A stretch of DNA of 64,000 nucleotides from Chiua virens (lineage: Eukaryota; Basidiomycota; Agaricomycetes; Boletales; Boletaceae): positions 744,001-808,000 of the forward strand of contig JAHNUO010000003.1 in the NCBI GenBank assembly GCA_019787685.1, given 5' to 3'. Under the pieces are notes generated by a model. It saw only the letters and a list, made by a program, of their open reading frames with translations, did no database searches and was not told where the DNA came from. The translations under genes and the position numbers were made by a program. The stretch's first letter is position 1; each line of letters begins with the position of its first letter. Below are positions 1-13,480 of this stretch, piece after piece.

Positions 1-3000
1 GACCTTTGTTGCCGAGGTAACTGCGCCCGCCCTTGCGGTTCTCGTCCCGTTACTTCTCAGGGCGCTGAACGACCGGAGCATGGAGGTTCAGCGGCGCACA
101 GTGGTCGTCATTGACAACCTCGTCAAGCTCGTGAGAAACCCGCAAGTTGCAGCGCGGTATCTCAGCCCTCTTGTGGATGGCGTCAAAAAGATTGCGGAAG
201 GTGCCGCATTTCCTGAGGTTAGCACGTTGAGAAATGACACGTTGAGTATCATCTCATGAGCGCTGTAGGTCCGCGCCTTTGCACAGACTGCATTGGACAC
301 GCTGTTGAAGTCGGGCGCTTCGTCCAGTGGGACTCCTCCTACACGAGATCTAGATGCGGAGACAACCGAGATAGTCAAGACTCTTCTCATTCTCTTGGAC
401 GACAGCCTCGTGCGGTCCGAAGCGGAGCCTAATCAACCCTCGGCCACGAGGCATCCCCTGTTGGCATCGTCTCTTCAATTCCAAGCATGCATGATAGTAG
501 ATCTAGTCTACCAGAAAAGGTTTCATGAGAAATCTCCATGGAATCGTAGTGTTGGGCTGTACATGAAACCGTGGCTAGGGGAAGATGAGGCAGCGAAGTT
601 CGCAGAGAAGGTTCGCACGCATTTGCAAGCTGTCGAGCAAGTGGGTTTGCTATCGCTTCTTCGCCGTCATTTCCGCTGACCGGCTCTACTGCCACTGGCA
701 GGCAAAACATGGAACAGTGGCGAGTGGGTCCGACGAAGAGGGCGAGTTGCTGTGCGATACACTCTTTTCGCTTGCATACGGTGCACTCTTGCTTCTCTCA
801 CACACCACTCTTCGTCTTTTCCGTGGGCGACGATATGGTATTCTGGGTGCAAATGGGACGGGGAAGTCCACCCTCATGCGTCAGCTGCGAGATGGGAAGG
901 TGGAGAACTTTCCTCCACAGGACCAATTGCGTTGTGTTATGGTAGAACATTCACTCCAAGGCGAAGATACCACCCTATCCGTTCTGGATTTCGTCGCTTC
1001 GGGTAGGTTATTTTCCCGATGCATCTTCCTAACATTGGTTTACTCGTCCAGACAAATCGCTCAAGGATGTGCCAAGGTCGAAGATCAGGGATCAGTTGCT
1101 TGAGGTTGGGTTCGACGACACTAGGCAAGCCGAAGTCGTCGGCGGACTTTCAGGGGGTTGGAAAATGAAACTGGAACTGGCGCGGGCGATGCTGTACAAT
1201 GCTGACCTGCTTCTTCTGGACGAGGTTCGTATCTATTTCTTAATTAATAATAATCTACCCTTGGTTGACGGTTATCACCGCAAATAGCCCACGAACCATG
1301 TACGTCGACTTGGGTTATCTCGGGATTTTTTTCCGGTTTAATGGTATCCCTCGATCTACAGCTCGATCGCGCTTCTGTGCTGTGGTTGGAACAGTGGCTT
1401 GTCGCCCAAAAGAATGTGACATGTCTCATTGTCAGTCATGACTCAGGGTGAGTCTCGATCACCATGTTCCTATTGGGGAGAAAGTGACGGGTGCTCCTAG
1501 ATTTCTGGATAACGTTACGACAGATATGATTCACTACGAATCCAAGAAGGTGCGTTGCACTCCGCGTTGAGTCGCCGTCGGTGAAGTACTAACGTGGCTC
1601 GTCTCAGCTCGTTTACTATCCAGGAAATCTCTCGGCGTTCGTGGAAAAGCACCCTGAGGCCAGGTCTTACTACACACTCGATGCCACCTCCGTCAAATTC
1701 GCATTCCCTCCTCCTGGTTCTTTGATGGGAGTCAGAAGCAACACCCGTGCCATCCTCAAGATGTCGAATTGTACGTTCACTTACCCCGGTCGGTCCTCGC
1801 CAAGTCTGTATAACGTCAGCTGTGCGTTATCACTTTCAAGGTAAGCTTTCATTTCCGCCACCGTTGCTCTTTGTGCCCAGAAATAACCTGTTACGACCTT
1901 TTTCAGTCGAGTCGGCATTCTCGGGCCTAATGGTGCAGGAAAGTCAACTTTAATCAAGTTATTGACTGTACGTGAACGTGTTCATGTGACAGATAATATT
2001 GCATGTGTGAACAAATTAATCCCCTAACTATGACAGGGAGAGACAGTACCTCAACAAGGCACGGTCTACAAACACCCAGCGCTACGGGTGGGTTACGTAT
2101 CTCAACACGCAACGCACCACATCGGTTGGTTCTTTGTGCTGTAACTAAGCCGACGAATGTAATAACATTCGCGATAGAGCGTCATCTCGAGAAAACCCCC
2201 ATCGGCTATATTCAATGGCGTTTCCAAGACGGTCACGATCGTAGGTGATGGCTTGGATTGATCGGTTCAAAGTAATAACAAATGGGATTTTGCCACGTCA
2301 TTAGGGGAAGTGTTGGATAAGGTAACCCGTGTTCTGACGGATGAAGACAAGGCACTGCTAGACCAAGAATGGGCTGGGAGAGACGGGTCTAAACGCAAAC
2401 TAGAGGTTTGATTGAGCAGTATGAATGTGATGTATGGTTAGCTGATCGAGCCCATTTAGCTGATTATGGGACGACAAAAGCTCAAGAAGTCGCTCCAGTA
2501 CGAGATCAAGTGGCGCGGACTGGACCACAAATGGAACACTTGGATTCCGCGCGAGCAGCTCCTGGAGAAGGGGTATGGGAAATTAGTGCAACAATTCGAT
2601 GATCTAGAATCCTCACGCGAGGGTGCTGGAGCGAGAGAGACGCGTGCAGACCTTGTTCGGAAGCATCTAGAAGATATTGGGCTGGATGGAGATATCGCTC
2701 AGTACAATGAGATATCAGGGCTTTCTGGAGGTAAAGATGACATGGTTGTGGCGTAAACTCGGCTGACTATTCGGCTCCAGGTCAGAAAATCAAACTCGTG
2801 ATCGCGGCCTGTCTTTGGAACAATCCCCAGGTGAGTGTCAGAACAATCTCACGGGGGCGCGTCTGAGAGATGACATAGATATGTGTGCTCGACGAGCCGA
2901 GCAACTTTTTGGATCGTGAAGCCTTGGGGGGCCTTGCGGTCGCGATCAAGAACTGGACCGGAGCGGTTGTATGTTTCACATTGTTTGGACCGACCTCGAT

Positions 3001-3488
3001 CGAGACTGAGATTCTGATGTAAACACTCGTGTTCGCACAGGTGATCATATCGCATAACCACGAGTTTGTCACTTCGCTATGTGCGTAATAAATTGGAGCG
3101 CGGGCCTTTTTCATCTCGTGCTCATTTGACCATGTCAGGTTCTGAAATCTGGGAAATCGAGGCAGGGCGGATGACACATAAAGGGAAAACGGCTGTGGTT
3201 GAAGATGCACTGGCCGATGGGAAATCACCGAGGGGAAGTAGGGTGAATACGCCTGTCCGGTCGCTGGTGACAAGCCCGGCTGTGTCAAATGCCGCGACCC
3301 CTGTTGCAAGCGGCGCTGAAGAAGGGGGGACTGCTGCGGTCGGCGCGGGTGTTGCTGTGAAGAAGAAGAAGAAAATGACGCGGAACCAGGTCAAGGCCCG
3401 AGAGGAGCGAAGGAGGCTTAGGAAGTTGGAGTGGCTTACGCGTGGGGGACCCAAACCGGAGGATACCGACAGCGAGGATGATCCATAG
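1..3488 (+). CDS. eEF3-family translation factor (ABC-F-like ATPase), 3' part
   Basis: Translation elongation factor 3 family, the fungal ribosome-bound ATPase that helps release deacylated tRNA (eEF3) or assists termination (New1). The 5' end lies outside the window. Domains in order: HEAT-like helices (TFVAEVTAP at the start), a first ABC domain with Walker A GANGTGKST near 850 and LSGGW near 1150, its Walker B LLLDE followed after an intron by PTNH, then a second ABC domain with GPNGAGKST near 1925. A chromodomain-like insertion (YEIKWRGLDHKWNTWIPRE, about 2500) precedes the second signature LSGGQ and LDEPSNFLD. The tail is lysine-rich and ends SEDDP. About 14 short introns all keep phase. 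The second Walker B region has DEPSN rather than the usual DEPTN. The chromodomain position and basic tail fit eEF3; whether it is eEF3 or New1 is not settled. Intact as far as visible. Confidence 0.9.
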
Positions 3489-4944
3489 AGTGACCGGGGG
3501 AATCGTTTTTTTTTCGCAAGTTTCCGCGGAAGCAGATATGTACCGGCGACGATCCAAGATTGCCTTTTTCAGAGTAGAAACTAGAAAAATTGCAACCCGC
3601 TGTATCTACGTTCAAGGGAATTACAAACAAGTTGGCCGCCTTCTTCGTCGACACTGCGGCTACAGCGCAGCTCGTCCCGTTTCTACCCCGCTCTCTTCCC
3701 ATCCGTGATCACCGGATCCCGATGGCTCTGCTTCAATCTTCTCCCGCTCTGTCAATGAGGCCTAGTCATGATCGCCACATTTTCATTTCCAGCACGCCAC
3801 ACTCGACGATCGTGCTCTCCAGATAGCGATGACCTCAACAGAGAACCACCAAGGTTGAATTTGGAAAACCGTCGATAGTTTATGCCATGTTCAATTGATT
3901 TGTGATATGTATCACTTTCACAGGTCGAAATGAATGGCCAATTCAAACCTGATGAATTCGTCCCGATTAGAACATGATTCAAGTAGGAAACTCGAACAGT
4001 TTCTCCCATGGTGGTCATGTCAACCGTCTTTTTCGCCCATCGAGACCTGGACGTGATCGTGTTCCATATCTTCCAAGCGCCACACGATCCCACACAGCAA
4101 GACCTGGGCCTGCTTCTCCTGCGCAATCCCCATCAAATCGCGATGTCAGCTGGCCTCCCAAAGTTGTCATTGCCCGCCCGTGACCATTCCTGTCGTCCGT
4201 GTGTGAATGGCGGTGAACTAGAAGGATTCACCCAGAAAGAAGAGAAAAAAAGGTTTGATTAGTGCGAGTCAGACGGGCGCCAGTCGGCCGAGAGAAGGTA
4301 ACGTGTGTCTCTTGAAACCTTCGGGTATCTTATCGAGTCCCGTTTATGATCCGTCTCCGTATCACGAGGGCCCAAAAAATAAAATAAATAACGTCGTCGA
4401 GATCTGGGTTCACAAGATGTGTTATTCCCAAAACGTCTTCGCCGCCGTACGAGTTGACAACGCCGCACCTCGCTGGCGAGTCAGCTTCTAGAGTTCCAAG
4501 AGCACTGCGTACAACAAAGCTGACGAACCGCGGACCTCCGATGACATGTTTTGTTGATCCAAACAACCGGATGGTTATCCCCACTTGATTCAAAATACGG
4601 CAAGTACATAAGGCGCTAGGTCATATTCCAGACACTATTTCGTACAGGAAAAACAAGCGAAACAAATCGGGTTCCGTGTCGATGATGTGTTAATGTATAT
4701 GGAATATGTACAATATTAAGGGCTCATTGAAGCACGTGTAAGTTAGAGACATGATAATGAATGATCGTTGTCCTGGTGAATATTGAGATGCAGGGATTCC
4801 AAAGAGTGACATGAATGTATACGAAAATCTAAGCAAGAGATGATGATGAAATCAAGATGTTCAAACGATCGAGATCAGTATCGACCCGATGATGGCCACT
4901 TGCGAGAATCCTCGTCGCGACGCGGCTGGGCTGATGCCCGGGCG
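3489..4944. other. intergenic, no supported gene
   Basis: About 1.45 kb between the eEF3-family stop and the stop of the convergent homeodomain gene. Short open frames exist on both strands, but none has splice sites, a recognisable motif or a plausible partner exon. A minus-strand frame around 4330-4593 is the most protein-like; I could not extend it and do not call it. Confidence 0.4.
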
Positions 4945-5920
4945 TCAGGTCCCACTACCGGGCGCGAGTCTGAGCGCTGGAACAAAACTATGGGCAGGGA
5001 GCGTCGTGGGGCTCAGACTGCCCCCGTACGACGAGTGTCCGACCTCCTCGGACTGTGAGGACATCGGAAAAGGCTGATGTGTCCCACTCGCCGCAGAGCT
5101 GGCCACCTGGCGACTCGTCTGCCGCATCGATTGTCTCTTGTTCTGAAACCTGTTTCGGGTGTCAGCAGTGTGACACCATCCTCGCAAGTAGCCTACCATA
5201 TCTGAACGCTGCGAGCGGACATGTCGAGTTTGCGCGCCAGCTCGGCTCGTTCCTCAGTCGAAGGAAATGCTGTGCGACCGTATGTCTCGTTTAAAACCTT
5301 GAGCTGGGCTGCATCAGCTCTCTTGCGCTTTTTCTTGATAACGGGTTCTTCTGTGACCAGCACTGAAGCGGGCTCTTGTGTGAGCACACTGTTCGTCACT
5401 TGGCCCCGAGCATATGGCGAGGGTCCATGGGTCTCGACATGTGCGGGTACTCCACGTTCGGATGGATACACGCCTCCCATTGGCAATTGTTGGATGGAGT
5501 GGTGCTGGCTGTGGTGATTGCGCGGATCGGGCACAGGAGGGTAGGAATAGGAGGTATGGGGCTGGAATTGCGTGTACTCGGCGGGATATGTTGCAGTGGG
5601 GGAGCGAATGTCAGCATAGTTGGGGATGTGTGGTCCCACCGAGCCATAACCGGTGCCTTGCCAGCGGTCATCTCTAACGGTGGTGGCGGCGGGGACGCTG
5701 AGTGGGGGAAGCTTACGAGAGCCTTGGGGATCCGCGGGGATCGTGGTCGCAGCCCGCGATGCATATGCCGGGTATGCCGGTTGCTGATATCTTGAGTCGT
5801 AGTGCTCATAGTAGGTTGATGAATGCTGTGGAGGAGCGGTCGCTGTTTCGAAGAAGACGCTGAGGAAGCGAACAAGGATGAGATATGGAAGGACACGCAC
5901 GGGTTGCGGAGGTGGGCCAT
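4945..5920 (-). CDS. homeodomain transcription factor
   Basis: DNA-binding regulator with one canonical homeodomain of about 60 residues. It reads from a basic KKKRKRADAAQ start through helices I and II to the recognition helix SVQIWFQNKRQSMRQ, which is split by an intron (5150-5196, branch site CTGAC). The region before the homeodomain is rich in Pro, Tyr, Ser and Gln (HSSTYYEHYDSRYQQPAYPA) and probably disordered; the tail after it is short, ending GSGT. WFQN and the following basic residues are intact and there is no three-residue TALE insertion. The start is uncertain: the long frame has no convincing ATG, so I chose a short first exon (MAHLRNP, 5901-5920) joined through a 41-nt intron with GTGCGTG donor. 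Convergent with the eEF3-family gene. Nuclear regulator by inference; target genes unknown. Confidence 0.75.
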
Positions 5921-6858
5921 TGATTGTAGCCAGATGGAATATGGTCGGATTTTGGAGGCGATGAGCGAGGAGGCTGAGAGTAAGTAGAGTAGTCTGCGGG
6001 CCCTGGAGGCGAGAGCCAACAAGTTGAGCATATTGGATGAACACTATGTTAAAAAAACAGACCTGGAGAACGTGAGGTTGGAAATGCTGAAGAAAGAGGA
6101 GGGAGCACAGTTCGCCCACCCTGTCCCGTCTGAAAGAAACCACTACTTTGCGAATCCCCTCCTGGAGGGCTTCTGCGCGTTTTTGAAACAGCTCCGTACA
6201 TACGATCGTCCCTCGGGCTCGTCATAGTAAGTTAAGGAGATAGGCAAAAGAGGAAGGAAAGAATATTATGGTTCAATGAAAGAAGAAAATTTGGGTTTAT
6301 AAGTATGAAGAGGCACGCGCTGGGGGTGGTAATGAGTGGGGGGTGAGGAGACAGAGAGGCTTGCGGCAGAGGCGATGAGTCGGAGAAGTAATCAGGGCCG
6401 TTGGATGAACGAGGAGAACATGAAGACCGGGAAATTGGCAGACACGAGGTGTGGACGACAGCAGGGTAAGGGCGAGGGAGAGGGCACGAGTGCGATCGGG
6501 GCGTGCTCTGGGAGGAATAAATGGGTCGGCGGAGGGTGTTCGGATGATGTATGATGGATCAAGAACAGGTACTTACTCAAACGAGATCCTGGTGAGTCGA
6601 TTTGGCCCCATGTATGTAACCACGACCCAATCTTCGCGGGCCTTGCAGTCATAAACGCCTGGCTGTGTACATGCGGAAATTGCGTTCTCGCAAGATCTAG
6701 ATGGAGTAAGCCTCGTGTTGATGAGCCAGAAAAATTATTCCTAACTAGCGTTCGAGTTAGTAAGTTGTAGTAGTCACTTACGAACATGCGCGCACCGACG
6801 GCCCGACAAACCTTGTCAGACATGCCTGATTAAGCTTCCTCTCCCGACACTGATCTCA
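5921..6858. other. intergenic between divergent homeodomain and kinase genes
   Basis: About 940 bp that must hold the promoters of two divergent genes. Purine-rich tracts (GAGGAG and GAAAGA type) lie at 6230-6420. I see no conserved gene here; the small plus-strand frame at 6024-6227 lies over the presumed upstream region of the homeodomain gene and looks like chance. Confidence 0.4.
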
Positions 6859-9800
6859 ATGGCGACCCCAGACTATCTGCAGTACGCACCAGTATACCAA
6901 CGCAATGTCACCCTCCTACACAAAGGTTTCTATGATCTACTTGCAATGATACCCACACCCTCCCCGTCTCGCTTATTTCAATGGTCATCTAATCAGTCGT
7001 CCACCATGATCGTCGCACCGCCGACTTCCCCGCTCAAAAAAAACAGGCGGATAAGCAAGGACATGGTCTCGAGCCCAACTAGCTTTGTGTACGTCCCCAC
7101 CTCTCCCTCTCCGCTCGATGGTAACGTCTTCCCCCAGCCATCTCGTCCATGCTTCTGATGCCGACCAGGCAGAGGCCCTTCTCACTCGATGGGGCCCAGA
7201 TGGAATCGGAAAGCTCGGGGGTCTGCTTCTCTCTTGTCCTCTCTTCCACCTTCTCACCCTTCCACCTCCAGATCCGCGGTGGGCCAAGCCAATCAAATCC
7301 CGCGTGAGACAGACCAACAGGGCAAGAGCTATCAACGAGGTTGTCAACGCCTTAAAGCCCTCGGCGACCAGCGCGTCTGATGCACAATCACCGCCGCTGC
7401 GGGTCGTAAACGGACTCAGCTCGCCTACTTCGTCCACTATAACCACCGCCGCACAGGAAAACATTCGTGTCTCCTCTCTCGACCTCGACGGTCTGCCCGG
7501 CCGCCCCGGGAATTCCACTTTGCGCTGGGCCGGTGGTCTCATGGCTCACCCAGAGGTTGGCGAGCACGAGGACGACTCCCCTATGGATTCCAGAAATATC
7601 CTCCCTTCCTTAACTCCCTCCCAGAGAAAGCCGATCACTCCATCCCTCGCGACCCTCGAAAAGGCTGTGTCTACCCGGATCTACTTTGAGAATCTCTACT
7701 TTCCCCTTCTTCGGCAGACTCCGTCTCGAGAGCAAAGAAGGGTCGCCATGGAGAGAGACATGATCGCCATGAACCTGGCCGAGGAACAGAAACAGGAACT
7801 GCGCGCTCGTTGGCGTCAGAACGAAACAGATTATTTGCGTGACCGTCGCAGGAGAGTTGACGTGACGGCCTTCATCAAACTAAAGACTATCGGTCATGGT
7901 TCGTACTTTCCATGAATTTGATAATAAATTCAATTTTACATTCATCTTAACCCCACAGGTGCTTTTGGCGTTGTGTCACTCGTTAAAGAACGAGATACGG
8001 GTCAGCTGTTCGCGATGAAGCAGGTATTTATTTCTGTTATTTCATATCTGCCAAATCTGTTTACCCACTATTTCATTTTAACAATTTCACAACAGTTACG
8101 CAAAACGGACATGTTACGGAAGGGGCAGGAAGGTCACGTCCGTGCTGAACGCGAAGTTCTCAAATCTGCATCGCTGGTTTCCTCTCCAGGTGCAGCGGAG
8201 TGGATCATGAAGTTGTACTACAGCTTCCAGGACCGTGACAACCTGTATCTGGTCAGCAGCCCTATCACCACTTGGCAGCGTACACTGCCTGAACGGGGAC
8301 AATTCACTGATTCATTTTTAATTTCGCTGAAATAAATATAGGTTCTCGAGTACATGGGAGGTGGAGATCTCCTCAATCTTCTGATAGAACGCGACGTTTT
8401 TGAGGAAGATTTTACCCGATTTTATGTTGCCGAGGTTCGTCCTTCCCATTTCACATGCTCTTCGCGATGGAGCGCGTTATTCCCAGATGGTCCTGGCCAT
8501 CGAGTCATGCCACAAACTTGGCTTTATTCATCGTGACATTAAACCTGATGTGAGCATTTTCAATTCTTAGAAATTAAGGTCCATTTTTGATACACGGATA
8601 TCTTGGCTTATTCTGATAGAACTTTTTATTTGATCCGGAGGGCCACATACGACTGAGTGATTTCGGCCTCGCGTTAGTACTGGCGAAACTAAGCGGGGAC
8701 CTGGGTCCCCACCCTTGGGTCGAGCGCTGACCTGCCACTTTCCACAGCACCGATCTTCACTGGGCACATGACACGTCGTGTAATCCGCCTTTCATATTCG
8801 CATGGCAAGCCTGTCATTGACACTTCCGGCATAGATTACGAACAGCAACGCCGGCAACTGCTGCACAAGCATGGAATTGACCTCGATGACGGAAGTGGTC
8901 TTATGGATGGAATCAAGACAAGGCGCATGGATAGGAAAGACGTCGAACTCCTCTTGGCAGACGGCGATGGGAAAGATGGCATCTTCACCTGGCGCGAAAA
9001 GAATCGTAGGAAGGTACGATGGTTCCCATCCACTTCCATTTCCGCACTGTCAACAAACCTCACGTTCGTGCCACGCTACAGCTAGCGTATTCCGTGTAAG
9101 CTGTTTCTCCTCCTGTGCTGCGTGAGCGCGTATATTGACGCTTCCATTTTGACCCAAAGATGCGGCACCAACTCGTATAGTAAGATGTTTTGCCTTTATC
9201 CATTTATTAGCCCCTCCATTTTTTTGTCGTTAGTGTCACCCGAAGTTATCAGAGGTAACGGCTACTCTTTCTCATGTGATTGGTGGAGTTTGGGCGTGAT
9301 CATGTTTGAATGCTTGTACGGGTAAGAGAATCGGTGGTTTGCGGTTCCGTTCACTTCGCTAAACGTATGATGCTGCTTAGACACCCTCCATTCATCAGTA
9401 ACTCCGTACGCGTCCCTTGTGGCTGGCTTTGATAAGCACAGGATTGGAAACAGGCTGACCAACTGTCTATTTTTTCTACAGCGGCATGTGACTCGCCAGA
9501 AAATTCTGAACTGGAGGCAGTCACTCAAGTTCCCCTCCCGTCCTCACGCTTCGTATGAGGGTGTCAGCTTGATGAAAGCACTTCTGTGCGAAGCAGAAGA
9601 TCGTCTGGGTAGCCAGGCATCTGCATCGGTCTTCCGGCCTGATACCCTTGCAATCCAGGCGCGCCGCAGTGGCTTCATTATACCCACTTCTCGAAACAGT
9701 GATGGAGCAGAAATGATCAAGGCGTGTCTTCTCCACACCGCTTTGGCTACGTACTGATGGTGTTTGGGACGACAGGCCCACCCGTGGTTCAGAGGCATTG

Positions 9801-10228
9801 ACTGGGATAATATTCACCGCTATCCCGCGCCGTATCGCCCCCAGTTGACAAATCCTGAAGATACGAGACATTTCGACTCTGACATCCCTCCGGAGGCATG
9901 CATTCTTTCATTCATTTTACACTTGCTGTGCATGCTCAACAAACACGTTGCTTCCTAGCCTCTGGCTCCTGCCAATGGTCCGCCTGCAAACGCTACCAAG
10001 GATGCCCTCTTGCGAGATGAGGTTCACGGGGAAGAAATTCTCAACGTCCGCAAAGCCCTTGCATTCGCGGGCTTTACGCACAAGAGTCCCCGTGCAATCA
10101 GTTATACTCGGGCTGACCGAGCCTTCGATGAACCCACGACTGGGAGCAATGAAGTGAAGCGTGAGAGAGGCCGCTCTCACTTTCGAAGTGTGCACGACTC
10201 TGGTAAAGGCCGTGCTATCTCTTTGTAG
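6859..10228 (+). CDS. NDR/LATS-family serine/threonine kinase (AGC group)
   Basis: NDR-family kinases control polarised growth or septation in fungi and act with Mob co-activators. The N-terminal part has [14 protein letters not shown], the NDR N-terminal regulatory type helix, then the kinase core: glycine loop [12 protein letters not shown], lysine in FAMKQLRK, catalytic HRDIKPDN, and DFGLA. A long activation-segment insertion between DFG and LAYSV is typical of NDR kinases. The P+1 region reads CGTNSYMSPEV instead of GTPDYIAPEV. After DRLGSQ comes a fungal-type insertion, then HPWFRGIDW and a hydrophobic motif AFAGFTHK. Many introns; the one at about 9735-9776 needs a GC donor (AAG|GCGTGT) to give KAHPWFRG in frame. 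The set of motifs is complete, so an active kinase is likely. Orthology to Cbk1/Orb6 or Dbf2/Sid2 is not resolved; the GTNSY motif suggests a separate fungal branch. Confidence 0.88.
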
Positions 10229-11725
10229 GCCGCGAACGGCGTGCGTGCAACGGACAACTCACCCCAATTTTAAGTGGGGGTTGATTGTTGACGGGGGATG
10301 CGAATTTGATGACGCCGTTTGCGTTATGTGGCGTTACCGGGGAACAGCGAGACCTCACTGCAATGATGCAGTGATGTGGGTACTATGACACCATGATCTG
10401 CGGAGAATAATAATATGTGCGTCGTGTGGACAGCTTTTTACCGTCCTGGGTTATCTTCTCTCTTTGTCTTCCTTACGCGTTTAATGTTCTACTCTTGTCC
10501 GTAGCAACTTGACCCACCATGCGGTATCGTTTGCAGTGGGCCGTTGGCGTGAGCCATTAAATCCAATAGGTTTTGCTTTCGTCTTACGTATCTGCTTGCC
10601 ATCACCTCCGAACAGCGTGTGTATGTGCCAGTGTGTCCATCGTACACGGACCAAACCCAAAGGAGGAGGGTTCATGGCTGCTCAAATCATGTTCTTTTCT
10701 CGTCTGGCTGGCTGACGCATGCTCATCGCCACTGCATGGTAGATGCATGATCTCGGGATACCGTAAATTTACGTGAAGCCGACCCTCTCTTCTTCGTCAA
10801 GTTAGAGCTGCGTTCTGCCAACTAAATCATGCCTTGCGGTCTTCCACCGAGTCAACCCACTCAAATGAAAGAAGGGTAAAAAAAAGTCATATATGCGGCT
10901 ATGTCGATAGTGGACGCCGCGGCTGGCGACCAAGCCACGGACACACCTCCTTCTCGACGTGGAACGGGCCGAAACTGGTGGACCCTTTTTGCCAAACGGT
11001 CTTGGCTTGGGTAGCTCCAGGGGGAGATTGCGCGCAAACCGTGAGCGGCAAAAGGGCCGAAAAGCCAATACGCCGTGGGATGGAGTGGTCTCCGCGTCTT
11101 TTTGGATCGTTCTGCGTTGGTGGTGCTTCTGCTAGGAACCCAATGCCGCCCATCTCATGTGACTAGTCAGTTTTGAATTGGTTTCTGTTGCGCCCATTAT
11201 GAGTGCCAAGGGGAGCGAAGACGCTCGCGAACCGAACGAGGATGCCTAAAGTTTAGTGGGCATATTTTGATGCGCTGCTAACAGGTTTATGTCATGCTCG
11301 AGATAGATATAAGTGGCATCTCAGCGAAGTGATGACACTGTGAAAGGGCTAGGGCTTTCTTTACATTTGTACGTATTGTAATACGAGCGGAACGGAATAT
11401 CATACCTGTCTAATGTGAGTCATTTCGGTACGTACGATAAATAAGGAGTCTCGTTGGTGAAAGTAAAGTGGGCGTGAAATAGTTAAATGCACAGGAAACT
11501 ACACGGTCGATAAATAATGAATAGTGAAGAGGATGCGAATATTCTAATAGATACAGCTTCGGTAGACAGAGAAGATAACGATGGTGTATGCAAGAATGGC
11601 TACAGGGGCAATGATATCTAGGGTTTGAGTGGATTGGGAAGAGGTGAGACAAGAGCGTTGTATCGTGTCAAATGCGAAACTGATCGTTAAACGTGATGGT
11701 GGGTAAAGCAGAAGCGGCCTGCGCT
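10229..11725. other. intergenic, nothing recognised
   Basis: About 1.5 kb between the kinase stop and the C2H2 gene stop (tail to tail). Open frames at 10834-11166 (both strands) have no splice support or motif. The 11330-11660 stretch is AT-rich, in keeping with 3' flanking sequence. Confidence 0.4.
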
Positions 11726-12744
11726 CTACTGCATTTCACTATCGCTCGAGCTTTCTTGGTGGCGACTGGGAACTTCGATGTGAACCCGAGCGTGCCGGCG
11801 CATATTACTGAGTACACTGAAACTGCGGCCGCAGCCTTCAAAAGTGCAGGCAAAGGCTAGAGATTACAACTCCAGGGTTAACATCTGTGAAGCGGCATGG
11901 CTGTGGTGATACTCACGTTTCTCTCCTGTATGACTATTCAAGTGGATCTAGAAGTGGAATTCAGATCAGAAAGGCTCGCACGACGAACCATATACTCACC
12001 CTGAGACTGCTGGGGCGAGTGAAACCCTTGCCGCAGTAGTCACACTCGTACTTTAATGACGAAGGCTGGGGCACAGAAGGCTGGCGGACACCCTCTGCCG
12101 CGACCATGGATTCTCTGTACTGATCCCTGGCGCTGCCTTCGGCATAGGACCCTGAACCCCGTGACGAAGCACCCGTGGTAGGATACGTGTAATTGTAGGA
12201 TGATGTGGCCATGTTCAAATAAGGACGAGACCCTGGTGGGGTACTCTGATCGTGGGACGCGTTTAGTTGATCCGCTTGGGAAGTAGAACGAGCGTGGTAC
12301 TGAGGGGACAGTTGTGAATGATATTGAGTCATAGATGATGATAGATTATCTGGAGGGGGAGGACGAGATCCAGCACGTCCGTCAGAGCGGTGCTGCGGAG
12401 GAGGTGAATAATAGGTAGTCGATGGTACGGAACGCTGTCAAGAGTCATTAGTTGCGTACACAAAAGGGGTAAGTAATGTACCTGAACGCCGGGTCCATCC
12501 AGTTGACGATCTTGACGATGGTCGGCTCGAGAATACGGTCGGTCAAAGTTCTGAGGACCAGGAATGATCCATGGAGGAGTCGGATTTGTCGGGGGTCGGG
12601 GTGTACGGGATAATTCATCTACGTGTGGAGGGTCAAATTCATGCATCCCGTTAATGCGAAGGATTATGGTTTACCTCGGAACAAATCGCGAACAGAAGGG
12701 AGTGTCGGCCGTGCTTCCTCTCGGTACATATTCTGGTCAGACAT
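11726..12744 (-). CDS. C2H2 zinc-finger transcription factor
   Basis: Two C2H2 fingers at the C terminus. The first is YECDYCGKGFTRPSSLR, then after an intron IHLNSHTGEK; the second, after another intron, is PFACTFEGCGRSFSVLSNMRRHARVH. Both fingers keep their two Cys and two His and the TGEKPF-type linker. The N-terminal two thirds are disordered and rich in Pro, Ser, Gln and Tyr. Start chosen at MSDQNMYREEARPTLPSVRD (12744), because the downstream exons join in phase through introns ending in AG next to DELSRTPRPP and RSVPSTTYYS. The last exon ends SSSDSEMQ. The FSVLSNMRRH finger type occurs in many basidiomycete regulators of unknown target. Divergent from nothing obvious; BolA lies upstream on the same strand. 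Confidence 0.82.
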
Positions 12745-13480
12745 AAGAATAGCGGAAGGATTGGAGGTGGGTTGAGTGTAGCAAGCAGTCCCGCGGTTTA
12801 TATACGGCAAGATGACCATTGCACGCTAATCGTGATGGTGGAATCGAGAGAAAGAGTCGTTATGAAAGAGTGTCCAGCCTTCACAACCTACTGCGGGAGT
12901 AGAAGTGGGAGATTCATTGACACCGTTACCAGGCCAGGGTGTATCCGTGCTGACAACAATCGGGTCTGATCGTCGCCGGCAGCTGCTTGCTGTGCAGGAA
13001 CCGACGCTGATCCTCAATTCCACAAGGGGATCGAGACTAGGCGAAGGGTAGCAGCGGACCTATTCCATGAAAGGGTACTAGTTGGATTAAAAAAATGAAA
13101 GAATTCATACCGGAGAGTACGAGATAGAGAGACAGCCGGGAGAACAAGCAATACATATGGACACCGGGATGGAAGTAAGTAAGAGGCTGAGATGGAGACC
13201 CGGAGGCTGACTCAGTAGCGGATCAGTCGGAGTTTAAGATCGAGACTACTACATCTCCCGAACCTACACATTCTGCGGGCTGTCAGGGAGTCTCTCATGG
13301 CGGATCAGCATAGCCAGCGGCAGCTATTTTTGAGTTCGGACAACTCAAGCAGTGGAGAATCGCATTGTAATTGGGGACAAGGGCAACGGCCGCAATTTTG
13401 TGGTTGGGTGATGTATTAATTAAAGGACAGCTCTCATGATTGACAAGCCTAGGCAGCGAGAGGACACATATTTCACAACA
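12745..13480. other. intergenic / promoter of C2H2 gene
   Basis: About 740 bp between the C2H2 start and the BolA stop, both on the minus strand. Contains an A-run (13089-13096) and purine-rich stretches, but no recognisable coding exon. Confidence 0.4.

Noticed and set aside
4945..5920. Homeodomain gene as a mating-type (MAT-A HD1/HD2) locus
   Set aside because: Only one homeodomain gene, no divergent HD partner, no flanking mitochondrial intermediate peptidase, and a canonical non-TALE domain.
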